64,000 nucleotides of DNA from Lepidurus packardi. Its lineage: Eukaryota; Arthropoda; Branchiopoda; Notostraca; Triopsidae. The stretch covers positions 26,681-90,680 of the forward strand of contig JAKZAN010000129.1 in the NCBI GenBank assembly GCA_023053545.1, given 5' to 3'. Made by a program: the position numbers and the translations under genes. Position 1 is the stretch's first letter. Each line of letters starts with the position of its first letter. Of this stretch, positions 23,458-34,875 are shown one piece after another. The notes beneath the pieces are model-generated. The model did no database searches. It was not told the origin of the DNA and saw only the letters and a list, made by a program, of their open reading frames with translations.

Positions 23458-26402
23458 TCAGTCTTCGTTCTTCACTAGTATACCATAAATAGATTCAAGG
23501 TAGGCCTTCACCAATGCGACACTTCCCCCGCTCACATTCTTGTACTTCGCACACATATACAGCTGGCTCGTAGCCACCGTACTCATGGGCTTGTCCTTCG
23601 CGAATACGAAACTAATGCACCACCTTTCTTTTTCCGAGAACTTCATGCCTACTATGTAATGGAACTAGCACTCATTTCCGAAACCTCGATGCAGCTGCGA
23701 GTGAGGAAACAGATCCGTGATGGCTTATGCGCACTTGAGCACTTGTTTACTGTACTCAAATGTGGGGCACTTCACAGCATGGCCCACATAGCCTTCGCAG
23801 TCTTCCCTGCTTCTTACACGCTCGTAAGATGCGAGTCGGAACAAAGCAACTGGCATCACCATCTAAAGCAGGCACCTCTTGGGACTCAACTTCTTTGCCT
23901 GAAAATTAGCTTCTCTGACATACAACTCTAGAGTTGGAAGCTCAGTTCGATATTTCTGACTACTCTTTTATGGCAGTCTGAAAGTTATTTGAACCCTCTA
24001 CTGCTTGTTCGGGACGATTTTCAAATCTTAAAGCTCTTCCTCAGTCACGTATTCGTAGCAGTTACTCTTGATTTTAAGCGAAGTATCGTACATTCCAGCA
24101 GGTACGACGATGTAGAGACTTAGAGTCTGAGGCTGGGGAGACTTGAGACTATTCTACCAGACGTATCCCACTTCGATGCCTTTAGCATTGTACATGCGCC
24201 CCTTGTTTCTGAAGAGAAAACGTTGGAGCTCAGTCTCGTAGTCCTTGTTCTATAAATCAATAGGAGTATGACTAGGATCATCACTTATTGAGTTGTCCTA
24301 GACTCTGATGATATTGGGATCTGGCAGGGCTAGCCTAGACATTAATCTTTCTCGCATCTTTTCCTTAGCAGCTTCGTTGTTTGGAGATTTGCTCCTGCTC
24401 GTAGTCACCTCCAGTTTCTGCAGACGATGCGTGAGGATGTGAGTGTCTTTCTTGCTGACTAGTTCGCTCCTATAGCTGGTGTTTGTGAAGTCTTCTTTTT
24501 GCGACGCCACCTTCTTCAACTGCTAGAACCCAAAAGCTGGTTTGCACACAGTAGTTGACACGCCGCTTGCTTCCAGTTCATTGATTGAATCATCTTACTT
24601 AGCTACTATCTTTTTATGACTGACAGTCCCAATTATTGAATTCGGACTTTTCTTGTGAAATTTCTTATAGCTTTGCATAACCATCTTCATGTCATAGCTA
24701 TCCTCTAGATCAATCACCATGTGATGCGCATTTTTCTTTGTTCTTTCCATCTGTTAAATCTCGACCTCCTTATTGTCGGTAGGCTTCTTCAGCGATACTC
24801 TTGCATCGTGGGCAGGAGGCATTTTGCACAGTTTCTTCGGAATTTCCATAACCATTGTTTACTGATAGTAGGGATTCTTGGATTGCTTGAATGTCTCGGG
24901 AAGCTTGAAGGTGTAGAGCTCTTCGCTAACGTCCATGCTCGCCAATAGCTCCTTGTCTAGACTATGGCCTTATTGGAAAGTCTGCTCGATTTTGTGTAGT
25001 GAGTTTTCGGTGAGTGGAATCTTGCTAAAGGTTGACTGCTTGAGAACATTCTCATTTTTCGTGGGTTTATCTTCTACCTATTTTCTAGGGTAATGTTTGT
25101 CGAAGAATATTGTCAAGAAATAGATGAGACTTTTCGAGTCGCATTTCTTGAAACTGAGCACTTTGCGGGCGTTAATGGCTCTCCGGTACCGCAGGTTGCT
25201 CCTCATCGTCTCCACCATAACTCTCGCTTTTTCCTCTGCTTAGTCGGGGTTGATATAATACTACAGATCAACCATCCGAATGTTTAGCAACTCCAAAATA
25301 TCCTTGCTATCGTGAGTCATCGAAGGGTACAGCCGAATCCATTGGCCTATTGTCCAAATACACTGACTTCGCACGTCCTCATCGTGATCAGTCACTTTGG
25401 CTTCTCGCATCCTCCGCAAGTCGACCACATAGATCTGTTATAGAAGAGCAGGGACTACCTGTACTTTTAGCTCTCTCAATAGTTATGCATCTGCGATGCA
25501 AAACATTTAGTTTAAGAAGTCGATAGTGTTTAGACGAGTGGCTGCTGTGACCGATTGGTCGCGTAGGATCTGGTGTGTCTGATCGACGAGAAGCTGGATG
25601 ACGTGGGAATCCCCTGTCTTGAGTAAGTCGAGGCTCATCTGGCGATAGGGCGAGTCGGGGTTGTTTTCGAGTATATCGTAGAGTTTACCGCGCAAGTACT
25701 TTAAGTAGTCATCGATAAACACCTTCTTTGAGCCCAGCTTTGCGGCATAGTTAGCGAAGTAAAGTCCTTTCTCCTCAGGCTTCACATAGATGAGCGCATC
25801 AGGAAAAGCAACTAGTCGAATCAGCCTGTCATACTCAACTTTAAACAGCGAGTCAAAGATTTGTTCTTGGTAGGGCTGAAATGGGACCCATGCCGCTACT
25901 GCATCCACTGTCTACATAGCCATGCGGAGTACATTTCTCCCCATCTCAATATCCGTGGAGTCTCGTTCTAGGACAGTCTAGCGCTGGTTACTATCCCTCC
26001 TGAATATCTCCTACGCTCTCTCTTGGTTGGTCAGCTACTTGCGAAACTAGATAATCTGAGCTATGTACGGCAGAACCCGGGTTTCAGTAAGCATGAAAAA
26101 AGAGTAGCTGGCAGCGGGCACTAGTTCTTTAACGAGTCGGAGGCTCAGAAGGACGTGCATGGGTTTTTGCTGCGAGAGGTTTTGTGAGAGGACTGACTGG
26201 ATTCTGTTGACTGTTCTCTCGATAGGGACTCTGGGGGTAAGTGATTGAGAGTAGGGCGATGAAGATATGGGGCAAAATATTACGTGGAGTCTTTTTCGAC
26301 GAGAGCATAGAGCTTTTTGTAGATTCTCTGGTAGTTGGCAGTAGAGGTAACGATTTCATCGATTTATTTGAGGAAGGCGCTGGGAAACTACTGCCAAGAC
26401 AT
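23458..26402 (-). CDS. Large helical-repeat-like protein, function unknown
   Basis: 963 residues with one 53-nt intron (26231-26283) that reconciles two frames near the N terminus (LVEKDST joins VPIERTVNRI). Start ATG 26400-26402, stop TGA 23458-23460. The first half is alpha-helical and HEAT/ARM-like (MHVLLSLRLVKELVPAASYS, VDAVAAWVPFQPYQE, LKTGDSHVIQLLVDQTHQIL, RSQCIWTIGQWIRLYPSM). The middle (about 480-700) is Lys/Ser-rich and disordered. The C terminus looks beta-rich and folded (RFLFRNKGRMYNAKGIEVGY, WCISFVFAKDKPMSTVATS). The order of solenoid, linker and beta appendage recalls adaptins or transport factors, but no diagnostic motif was found. Dozens of in-frame TAA/TAG codons. An extra 5' exon is possible. 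Confidence 0.68.
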
Positions 26403-26542
26403 CGGAGGGCTGTTATTGTTATAAAGATGCCAGCATTACAGATTTAGTGATTCTGTCTTAAGTTTATGGTTTCTGCCTAAGCAGCCTCGATCCTTCGGTG
26501 ATTAAAAATTAAATCTGGTTCTCGAATATTAAACCGCTACTC

Positions 26543-27814
26543 ATGTTAAGCAAGGCTTATGAAGTAGCCATCGTAGGTGCAGGGCCTGTGGGCGCCTCTC
26601 TCGCCTGTGCCCTGGCAAAGTCTCCATACCTAGAAAATATCCTTCTCCTCGAAAAACAAAAGCCTGCCCTCAAGTTCTCGAATATCCCCGATCAGCGCGT
26701 CTACTCGATCAACCCTGCGTCTCTACGCCTATTCGACTCTCTAGGCATCTCTGAAAAGATGTACCAGGACAGGCAAGGTCACATGAACACCATCAGAGTC
26801 TGGAATTAATCATCTCTTATTGAATTCAAAGAAGGTGAAGATGCCTCGATGAGCAGAGTGATAGAAAATAATAATATCCTAAAAGGACTTTACGACTCAA
26901 TCGAAAACCAGTCCAAGGTTACCTTCAAGTCCGAAGATGAGATAGATAGCTTCTAGCAGACTCCTGAAGGGGTTCGGATTAGACTGAAGTCAGGCCAATA
27001 AACGACAGCTAGACTGCTGGTCGGCAGCGACGGCAATCGATCGAAAGTTAAGGAGCTCACAAAGATAAAGACCCACGGTTGGAACTACAACCAGATGGCT
27101 ATCGTCTGCACTTTAGAACTCGATCGCAATATGCGTGTTGCCTACCAGAGATACTATGATAACAATGTATTAGCAGTTTTGCCTTTATGGGATAACTTCG
27201 CTTCAATCGTCTGGAGCGCTGAAATCCCCCTTTACTAGCACCTAATCCGTATGGATGACTCTCAATTCAGACGCTAACTTCTAAACGCTATGTTCTCTCG
27301 CAACTCCCCAACTGATATGCCTTTTGTGAAGTCAATCGTCAACAAACGGATGGCATTCCCTCTTATGAGTCTGCAGGCAGAGAGATACACGGGAAAGAGG
27401 GTGGCTATAATCGGGGATGCCGCACACTCAATTCACCCAATGGCTGGACTGGGTGTGAATTCAGGATTCGCTGACGCAGTCATGCTGGCCAACAATATCA
27501 TTCTTAACAAAAAATCAGGGCATGATATCGGAGACGTACAACAATTTTAGTAAGACCTGAATTGGATATTATGAGATACTGTGTAGGAAATGAGTTTGAA
27601 AGACTACGAGGTGGATGCTAAGAAGCTCAACTATAGCAACTCTTTGGCTATGGAAGCGATCAAGAAAGGGTTTGAGGTACAGAACCCAGTTCTGGCAGCA
27701 GCCCGCAAGGCGGTGTTAGGGATGTTAGAGAGTTCACCAATGGTAAAAAAAGAGCTAATGTCTTTGGCCAAGGCTAACGTATTCGTGCCAACACAATACT
27801 AATGGTAGCAGTGA
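26543..27814 (+). CDS. COQ6: Ubiquinone-biosynthesis FAD monooxygenase (COQ6/UbiH family)
   Basis: 406 residues after a 51-nt intron at 27536-27586. Flavin hydroxylase of the ubiquinone ring pathway, mitochondrial. N-terminal FAD motif YEVAIVGAGPVGASLACALA, then the family region FSNIPDQRVYSINPASLRLF; the DG motif LLVGSDGNRSKV; and the second FAD motif RVAIIGDAAHSIHPMAGLGVN (GD and P conserved). No obvious presequence: the FAD motif begins at about residue 6, so targeting may use an unseen upstream exon. Several in-frame TAA/TAG codons. Stop TGA 27812-27814. Confidence 0.9.
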
Positions 27815-27950
27815 GGATGGTGATATAGATTGGGAGTGTAAGTAGAGAGTGAGATACCGGTTGTAAAGATTTTCAAAATTAACTGGCACCTACAGTTTCT
27901 GTTTCGCCAATAGCTTTTTTACGATAAGGTGGATAATTTATTAGTGTCCT

Positions 27951-29915
27951 ATGAAGAAGCGAGACTCATTCCTCCACACTCGCTCCAATCCCTACCATCC
28001 ACGCAACTCCTCTCTACTCGACTCCAAGAAATCCAGCCACCACGGCTCCATGTCCAACGACACCAACAAACATCAGAATAGCTAGTGGCTGCATCCGCCA
28101 GAACAAGTCGCCATGATCCAGGAAGATATCAGCGGAAGATAGCGCCAGAAGCTCTAACTCATCGCTTAGAGAGAGACTCTGGAGCAACTGCTGCAGAGTA
28201 GCAGCTCTCCCATCAGGACTGATTTTCAAAGCGAGTATCTGAAGTGTAAACGTATCTTCAAACAGCTAGGAGACAATCTTCTAGAAATACAGGCTGCCAA
28301 GAAAGATATCGAATCTGTCCTTCAGAATACAGAAAATGAGTTGCAGACATTGCAGGAAATCGAAAATACAATCAATGAGCAATATGAGCAACTCGAAGAT
28401 GATTGCAACCAAAGGTATAGTCAAGCCGAGGATAGACTCGTAGAGTTCTGCGATAGACACAACCTTATCAAAGTAGTCAAGTAGCTTCTAACTGAGTACC
28501 GTCATAGTCCTGAAGTCAACAAGTCTCGACTGCTCTCCTAGTTTGTTGAGTTTGCCCGTCAGTCTTTGCTTACCACGCCCAAGACACATCAGCTGGAAAG
28601 TATCATCGCAAACATGAAGAAGGCTTATTAACTCATCACGAAAGAGGGGTAGCAGAGGCTCGAAGGACTGCAAACACTGCATCTGAAGGTTCAAAAAAGA
28701 CGAGAATAGGTCAAACAGTCGGTTTCCCAGAAAAGACAAAAGGAGTTCTGGTCCGCGAAAGTGAATGAGTAGATTTGTCTGGAGTAGCTAAAGACAGCGC
28801 ACCGGCAACTCTAGCAATCCGAGAAAGCCATCGACAAATATCTCATGGACGAAGTCGAGAAGGTGCATAGGAGCTACCTGGAAGTGGAAAAAGAGAGATT
28901 CTAAAAATTGGGCAAGAATTATGGGAAGAATTTCGCATAAAAAATGGCCAAAGAAGCACTAGCCAGCTTCAAAGATATCATTCACAGGGACTGGCAAGAG
29001 TCTTTTGAGGTCGTCGAAAAGCACATGAACAGAGTTGAAGCTATAGATGTTTCTGTGAGTCGTATAGTCGCAGAAATCGACGATGTTCTTATGCCTCTCT
29101 ATAAGACCTACTTTAGCATCATGACCCAAGTCAGCTGTTTTACATAGGAGCCAGCAGACGATCCCCACAAGTCTTATCCCTTCGAATACGCAGACGACAA
29201 AGGTAGGCAGGATAAGGAGAACCAGCCAAGGCTCAGTAATACTCGCAAGAGCCTGCAGTCAAAATCTAACATGAAATCTAGACCAACCTCGAAAGAGAAG
29301 TTCTTAATGGCTACGGAAAACTCCAGTTCCCGATGGCTTAGACCCAGAAAGAATGTCCTCCTCTCGACATAGCCAAACGAGAGTGTATAGAGAACTTGTA
29401 ATCCAAGCCATTAAAGAAGAAGAAAGACTATACAATCGCTGTAGAGGCAGCAAAGCGACCTTCCCAGGGTCAGTCACCCCATCCTAAATTAAGAATTCAT
29501 AATAGTGTTGATTAGGAGACTCTCTGGACTGCAGACAAGGGTGCTCAAAAAAGCTTTTGTGCATCCGCCAACTTGCATCAGCAGTTTGGAGGCGTGTCTG
29601 AATATGGGCTACTCACATAGAATACTGAGTCTATCAGCATAGCTGAGTCTCGAATTCCGGGTGGGAAAGTGTGTGGAACCTCGAGGCAACAAAAAGGTAT
29701 CTAATATCGACCAGCAGATTGGGTGGCAAAGGATCCGCAAAATCGATAGAGTGCGAGAAGGACCGTGCATTACGATTTTTTTGGACAAAGGGGTTCAGGA
29801 TATCGTATTCAAGTAGGAAGAGGACTACTGGATTTGGTATAGTGGTCTGACGTAGCTCTTCAGACATAGGGCGGCCCTTTGCAAGCTGAGACCGAAGTTT
29901 GGCGAAGTTCTCTGA
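27951..29915 (+). CDS. Coiled-coil protein with possible C-terminal PH-like domain
   Basis: About 630 residues. The N terminus is basic (MKKRDSFLHTRSNPYHPRNSS), followed by long coiled coil (LEIQAAKKDIESVLQNTENE, ESIIANMKKAYELITKEG) to about residue 400, then a linker (PPLDIAKRECIENLESKP). The last 90 residues look folded (IDEEIGWERIRKIDRVREGP, CITIFLDKG, DYWIWYSGLTELF), like a PH-type sandwich. Two frame changes are needed: one fits a 56-nt intron near 29203-29258 (GTAGGC...CTGCAG), the other a 25-nt intron near 29597-29621 with an odd GTC donor, or a one-base shift. Stop TGA 29913-29915. TRIM-like architecture is possible, but no B-box is visible. Confidence 0.6.
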
Positions 29916-30110
29916 TTCTTTCTCCCTCCTTTTAATTGACTCTTTTTCTCAGATAAAATGCTGTTCCCAGATAATATGCTGTTCGAACGGATCCAACACT
30001 TTCTATGCCATGTCCAATTATTGGCTTGATCTGTAGACCCTTTTCTCTTTATTTGTAAAATAAATTCCAACTCTTCCAATCTCACATTCTATACCCCTAT
30101 CCTCTTACAC

Positions 30111-31598
30111 ATGCAAATCTCCCATTCTTCTTCGGCAGACCAACTTAAAACTGTGCAGCCTGCTCCTCCTTCTAAGTCCAAAATCCGCTAGCACAAGTTC
30201 GAACCATTTTCTGTCCTTGGCGTCTAGTTTCGACCGGCTGGCTTTTCCAACCCTTAGAGTCCAACTCCTCCCGTGGCCATCGAGTTCAGCATAGTGTAGT
30301 TGATTTTGTCCCGCTACTCAAGAAATCAGGTTCGTCAAGCTTTCTCCAAGATCTTCAAAGCTTCATCCCAAAAATAATCAAAGAACCATAACCATATGAT
30401 TGCCGTCCAGCGCCTCTTTCAAACACTGACAACTAAACACTCCCTCAACACACACTATGCCTTCAAAGCAACTTACGCCTATTCGACTAGACAATTATCC
30501 AGATCTTACCAGCATAAGAGAGCTAAACCTCTCGCAACTAACAACTCTGTAGCTAATCTAAATAAAACTGCCACACCAAACTCTAGTGCAAAATTACTGG
30601 CAGCCCCTTCATCTTATTCAACGGGCAAGCAAGCTCTGTCTAATCGTCAGTTGCAAGAAGTCTCAACAGCATCTTCATCACAGGACAGCGACCAGTTTGT
30701 AACGTTTTCGTAATCACTCACGAGAGTCCTGCAGAGACTTAATCAGAGGTTATTGCTAGAAGCAGTCCTGACTATGAAAAAATTCAATCGATATACTAAA
30801 GATCGTACCCAACCTCTGGCGAGAGTCGTACGAACTTTGGGCAGATTGGTCTTGCGGGAAGGGTTTTCTATTTTAAAAGTGAACGTGGTGGCTGCGATAT
30901 CTAAAGAAATCGCTGAACTCAAGCCTTCAGCGACTAAGATCAGAGAAGACCAGACGTTTATCCAACAAAGGTACAGAAACTTTGTGAACACCCTCGAAAA
31001 ACTGAACTAAGACAACTAGGATTTGCTAGAGGTGCAGTAATAGGAGCTAGCCGAGGCGATCAAGGAGATTGAGGGAAAGCACGAAGAAATCAAATCTGTG
31101 GTAAAACTTATCGCAGAAAAGACAACCTATATTGCCAGCATGAACAAGGCATTACCAGAGAATATGATGTTAAAGGAGTCTGATGCTTTCCTTACTGTCA
31201 AAGGACTGTACAAAACCATCAAAGGTTTGCCGAAAGGAACGGTTAAAAAAGCTGATATCATTAGGAAAACTCGAGTGCCAGTTGACCGTGTAGATTTGAG
31301 CGTGCACGCCCATTTGATTCGGAACGCAGAGCTAAAACAAACACTATCAGCTTTCGAGTAGATAATGGGTTTCCGCAACTTTACGGTTCTGACGCAGCCT
31401 CCAGAAGTCTATTTCGAGCTGCAGACAGAAAACGAAGAATTGAGAAAGTGTATCGGGCGGTATGTCTCTGAAAGTTTTGGAACTGATCATGTGTAGAGTC
31501 TACGGGTACTGTACAATAAAGTGAACATACTGTGCGAGTAAGTGAATAAGAACAAAGGTGATCAGTAGAAAGACGTTAAGGCTTTGACGACTGCTTGA
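30111..31598 (+). CDS. Coiled-coil protein
   Basis: 495 codons in one frame, ATG 30111 to TGA 31596-31598, no introns. The first 200 residues are Ser/Thr/Ala-rich and disordered. From about residue 205 the protein is helical and charged (EAVLTMKKFNRYTKDRTQPL, AAISKEIAELKPSATKIRED, LAEAIKEIEGKHEEIKSVVK). A short hydrophobic, ordered stretch (GFRNFTVLTQPPEVYFELE) lies near the C terminus. More than ten in-frame TAA/TAG codons. Converges on the next gene with 94 bp between stops. Function unknown, cytoskeletal by composition. Confidence 0.65.
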
Positions 31599-31692
31599 GG
31601 GCCTTTTATATAAAATTTATTATCTTCCTCTAAATATCTTTTATTCAACATAAATAGTCCAGCCTCGAGAAGTAAAGTTAGTATCGCAGCTA

Positions 31693-33237
31693 TCAGTAGT
31701 CAAAGCTCTGCTCCACATCCATCGATAGTGATCTCAACACCAGTGGCGATCCCGTGCCCTGATAGTAGTAGCTGCCGTCCTCCAGTTTCCTCTGTCTCGA
31801 AGAGCCTAGGCCGTCCTCGTCGAGCTTTATTCTGCTCCCTTCAAAACTGGCTCCCATGTTAGGCATCTAATTGTTGTAGGTTGCGTCTTCGATATAGTCT
31901 ATCTTTTATTTGAGGCTTCTCAACTCGTGCTCAAGCTCGAAACCCTTCTATGTGAGCTCATGGAATTTATAGTTCTGGTTGCGTATTTCACGACTTGAAA
32001 CTGAGGCTACCTACTGGATGGTTCTAAATGCCGATTTAATGACATCCTGTTGTTCTGCGAAGGTGCACAGTTTGGCACCGATGGTCCTAATCAGCGAGAC
32101 GACTTCAACGTTAAACTACTGTATCTCGATATTTGTGGCTTCCAGAGCTTCGAAGTTGATGTTGTAGCTTTCAACCATTTCCTACAGGTAATTTTCAATT
32201 GTGGTTTTGAACTCGTTGAAGTTGCTTTCGAGCTGACTGTTGAGTTTGCGATACTTCTGCTCTCGCTCTTTTTCAAGCTCTTCCATGCGTTGGTCGATAA
32301 TGGACAGGCTCGAATGTCCCGCGTTTGAGTCTTCTTGAAGGAGACCTATTTCCAGCTCGATGTCTTAGATGGCCTTAGAGTGAGCACTCGCCTTCTCGCT
32401 GAGCTCCTGGATCGTTTCGAAGATATCAGAGTGTATGCCTGTCTTTTTCTTGAATATTTGTTCAATGCTGTTTACTTTCTCCAATAACTCACACTCCTGT
32501 CGCTGGCTAATTTAATTCTTCTAATCGATTTCGTGCAAAATCTTCCTAAACTGGTTCGATATACTGCTTGACTCCCTACTGATGCATTACTGTTCTTCTT
32601 CTATTGCCTACATACGAGGCAGCATCCTGTCCAAAGTCAACTCTGACTGCTGCGTAGACCCGATCAACAGTTGCAGCACTTCATTGTAGTTCTCCAATTT
32701 CGTCATAACTTCTACCATATTCTGGTCCATTTTCTCCACTTTCATTATCATCTATTTTTCGAGTACACTCGGAACTCGCCCGGGTCTGGATGATGTGTTG
32801 GTCGCCGGCTCCTGTAGAATGTTCATCGTTGATAACCTTGAGTTGATGTGCCTCAGCTCCTTGTCGACTCTCTCCTTCTCCTCCTAGATCCTTTGATTAA
32901 GCATGCGGGCCATCTTCTCCACCTCTTCGTCCGCCTTCCTCTCTTTCCTTACGGTTTTGGCCTCGCAGCTATCGAGGAGTCCTTCTATTCGAGATTGTTG
33001 TAACAAACATAATTTCCTAGTTTCATGGGTATAATCATTCTTCAAGCGTTCGAACCGCTGGTTATAAGATTCGATAACTTCTTAAAGAGCAAGGGAGGCA
33101 TCCTTTTTGATAAGGTCATAAGCATGGTTACGCAGCGACTAACCCAGACTACTCTTCAGTTCTTAAGCAGCTAAAAGCATCATTTTCTTGAAAATCCTCT
33201 TCTAATTTGTGATCTATTCCTTGATGAGGTTTCTCAT
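31693..33237 (-). CDS. Long coiled-coil protein
   Basis: 514 residues in a single open frame without TGA, carrying about twenty in-frame TAA/TAG codons, the densest in the window. Nearly the whole protein is heptad coiled coil (ERKADEEVEKMARMLNERI, SIIDQRMEELEKEREQKYR, ELTEKGFELEHELRSLKEK). The C-terminal 60 residues are Asp/Ser/Tyr-rich (EDGLGSSRQRKLEDGSYYY). Codons around heptads favour Glu for TAA/TAG. Structural or cytoskeletal role inferred. The following 585 bp (33238-33822) contain no supported gene. Confidence 0.72.
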
Positions 33238-33822
33238 AAGTTCGATTTTCTATTCTTACAAGGTACAGGCTTTGCTAGCCTGTGCCGCTGGGCTTCCTTT
33301 TTTGTGGGGATTAGGGGTACACCTGCGTTCTTATGGGTTAAGGGTGTTCGGAACCCGCAATGGGCGTGTTTCTGGAGGAAGAGGTTTATTTTCGGATTGG
33401 GGATGAAGGTCAGTATGTTGCTGGGGTGTGATATTCTTGTAGGGTATATATCTATTAGCAAGGTGCATAGGTAAAAGAGAGTGTGTGAAGGTTGTGGGAT
33501 GGGAAAGGGTTGAAGCTAGTTAATGGCGGGAAGAGTGGGGCAGCGGATTGTTGGATAGTCAGTGATTTGGGGGTGATATAAATTATTTAGACCTTGTATT
33601 GCTAGATTTTAATTGAATTTATTGGGTATAAAATGGGGTCTGAGGTTACCTTCAGAATGTTAAATAGATCGGGGAGCCAATAATTTTGTCCAATATCGAT
33701 CAACTGCCAATTTTGGGCTCCTTCTCTTTAACTGTCAACCCACACTCAATTAAATTTTCCTCAGATTTTAAAATTCTACGCTTTACTATTCCACAAATGG
33801 ACATCCACCCCCCCATCAAGAA

Positions 33823-34689
33823 ATGTTCCGCCATCGACTTGTACTCACACATTCCTCATCATCTCTCGATACTCAACTCTTTAGGAAAAACGGCATCAAA
33901 AACCAACTCCAGAATTAGGCTCCGAGACTCACTCTTGGAGGCACCAAAAAACCCATCGACACTGCCGAAACTGCCATCGATCACACTTTCCGCCAATAAA
34001 GAACACTCCAGACTGACAGATCAAACATTCATGTCACCAATTTCTAGGCACCAGATCAGCCCGCCCCCAAATAGCCTATTGCTCCATCTCATGCAGATAG
34101 CAAAACCATTATAATTGACGTTGAAGACCTCAAGAAGAAATCTCAATCCAACCGAAAACTCATTCATCGGAAATAGGAGCCAAAGAAGATCTCGACTAGC
34201 CAACAACACAACTAGATCCTGAGACTGGGTGTGAACCAGCAGATGCTGCGAATAGAGAAATCAAAGCAAGGTTTAAAGATCATTAAGGTTTCAGAGTAGC
34301 GCAAACAGATCGGCACTGATAGCAACCTGTACCTCAAAAGAGGGAACACGCAGCAACCAGACGAAACAATACAAAGAAAAGGTCAGAACAGGATGGTGGA
34401 TCTGGATGAAGAGAACATGGAGATCAGGATAAAGTACACACCTAATATGTTTGATCGATCGAAGATCAAGATGGAAGCCTACGAGGTGGAAACTAGGATC
34501 CAGGAGATGATGATCAAGTTGTTCAATTAGTTGTCGCGAAGCAAACACTTAGAAAGTCGCGACGAGGGCAAATAGAAACCCAAGACCTTCCGAGGTGAGT
34601 CTTTCTCGGCAAGCGTGGAGATCAAAGAGGAGGAAAAGGGGATGAATCGGGAAGAACAGGAACTATTGCATAGAATCCTGCGCGGCTGA
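33823..34689 (+). CDS. Hypothetical charged protein
   Basis: 288 codons from ATG 33823 to TGA 34687-34689. The N-terminal half is Ser/Thr/Pro-rich (APDEPAPKEPIAPSHADSK); the C-terminal half is helical and charged (NRMVDLDEENMEIRIKYTP, KMEAYEVETRIEEMMIKLF, EEEKGMNREEQELLHRIL). A competing frame that starts at the ATG near 33798 is open to 34220 but reads as low-complexity Pro/Ser/Arg and loses the ordered C-terminal half, so I prefer this one. No known domain. Confidence 0.55.
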
Positions 34690-34875
34690 CTCAAACTGCA
34701 TACGATCAGTCACATGTCTGATAATTAACTTTCTTAAACATGTTGCCTTTGAACGGGATAATTCGTTCCTATCAGAGGATTGGCTAGGCACAGCCAAAGA
34801 CTTGCTAGTCTAGTTTTAAATGTTTAAATTAACAGGTGTGAAAATTAGCAAGAGCTTCTAACTGAAGTATAGAAG

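Noticed and set aside
33686-34220. Alternative frame (MDIHPPIKK...) overlapping the gene at 33823
   Set aside because: Low-complexity Pro/Ser content and an early TGA; the other frame continues into a long charged helical region.
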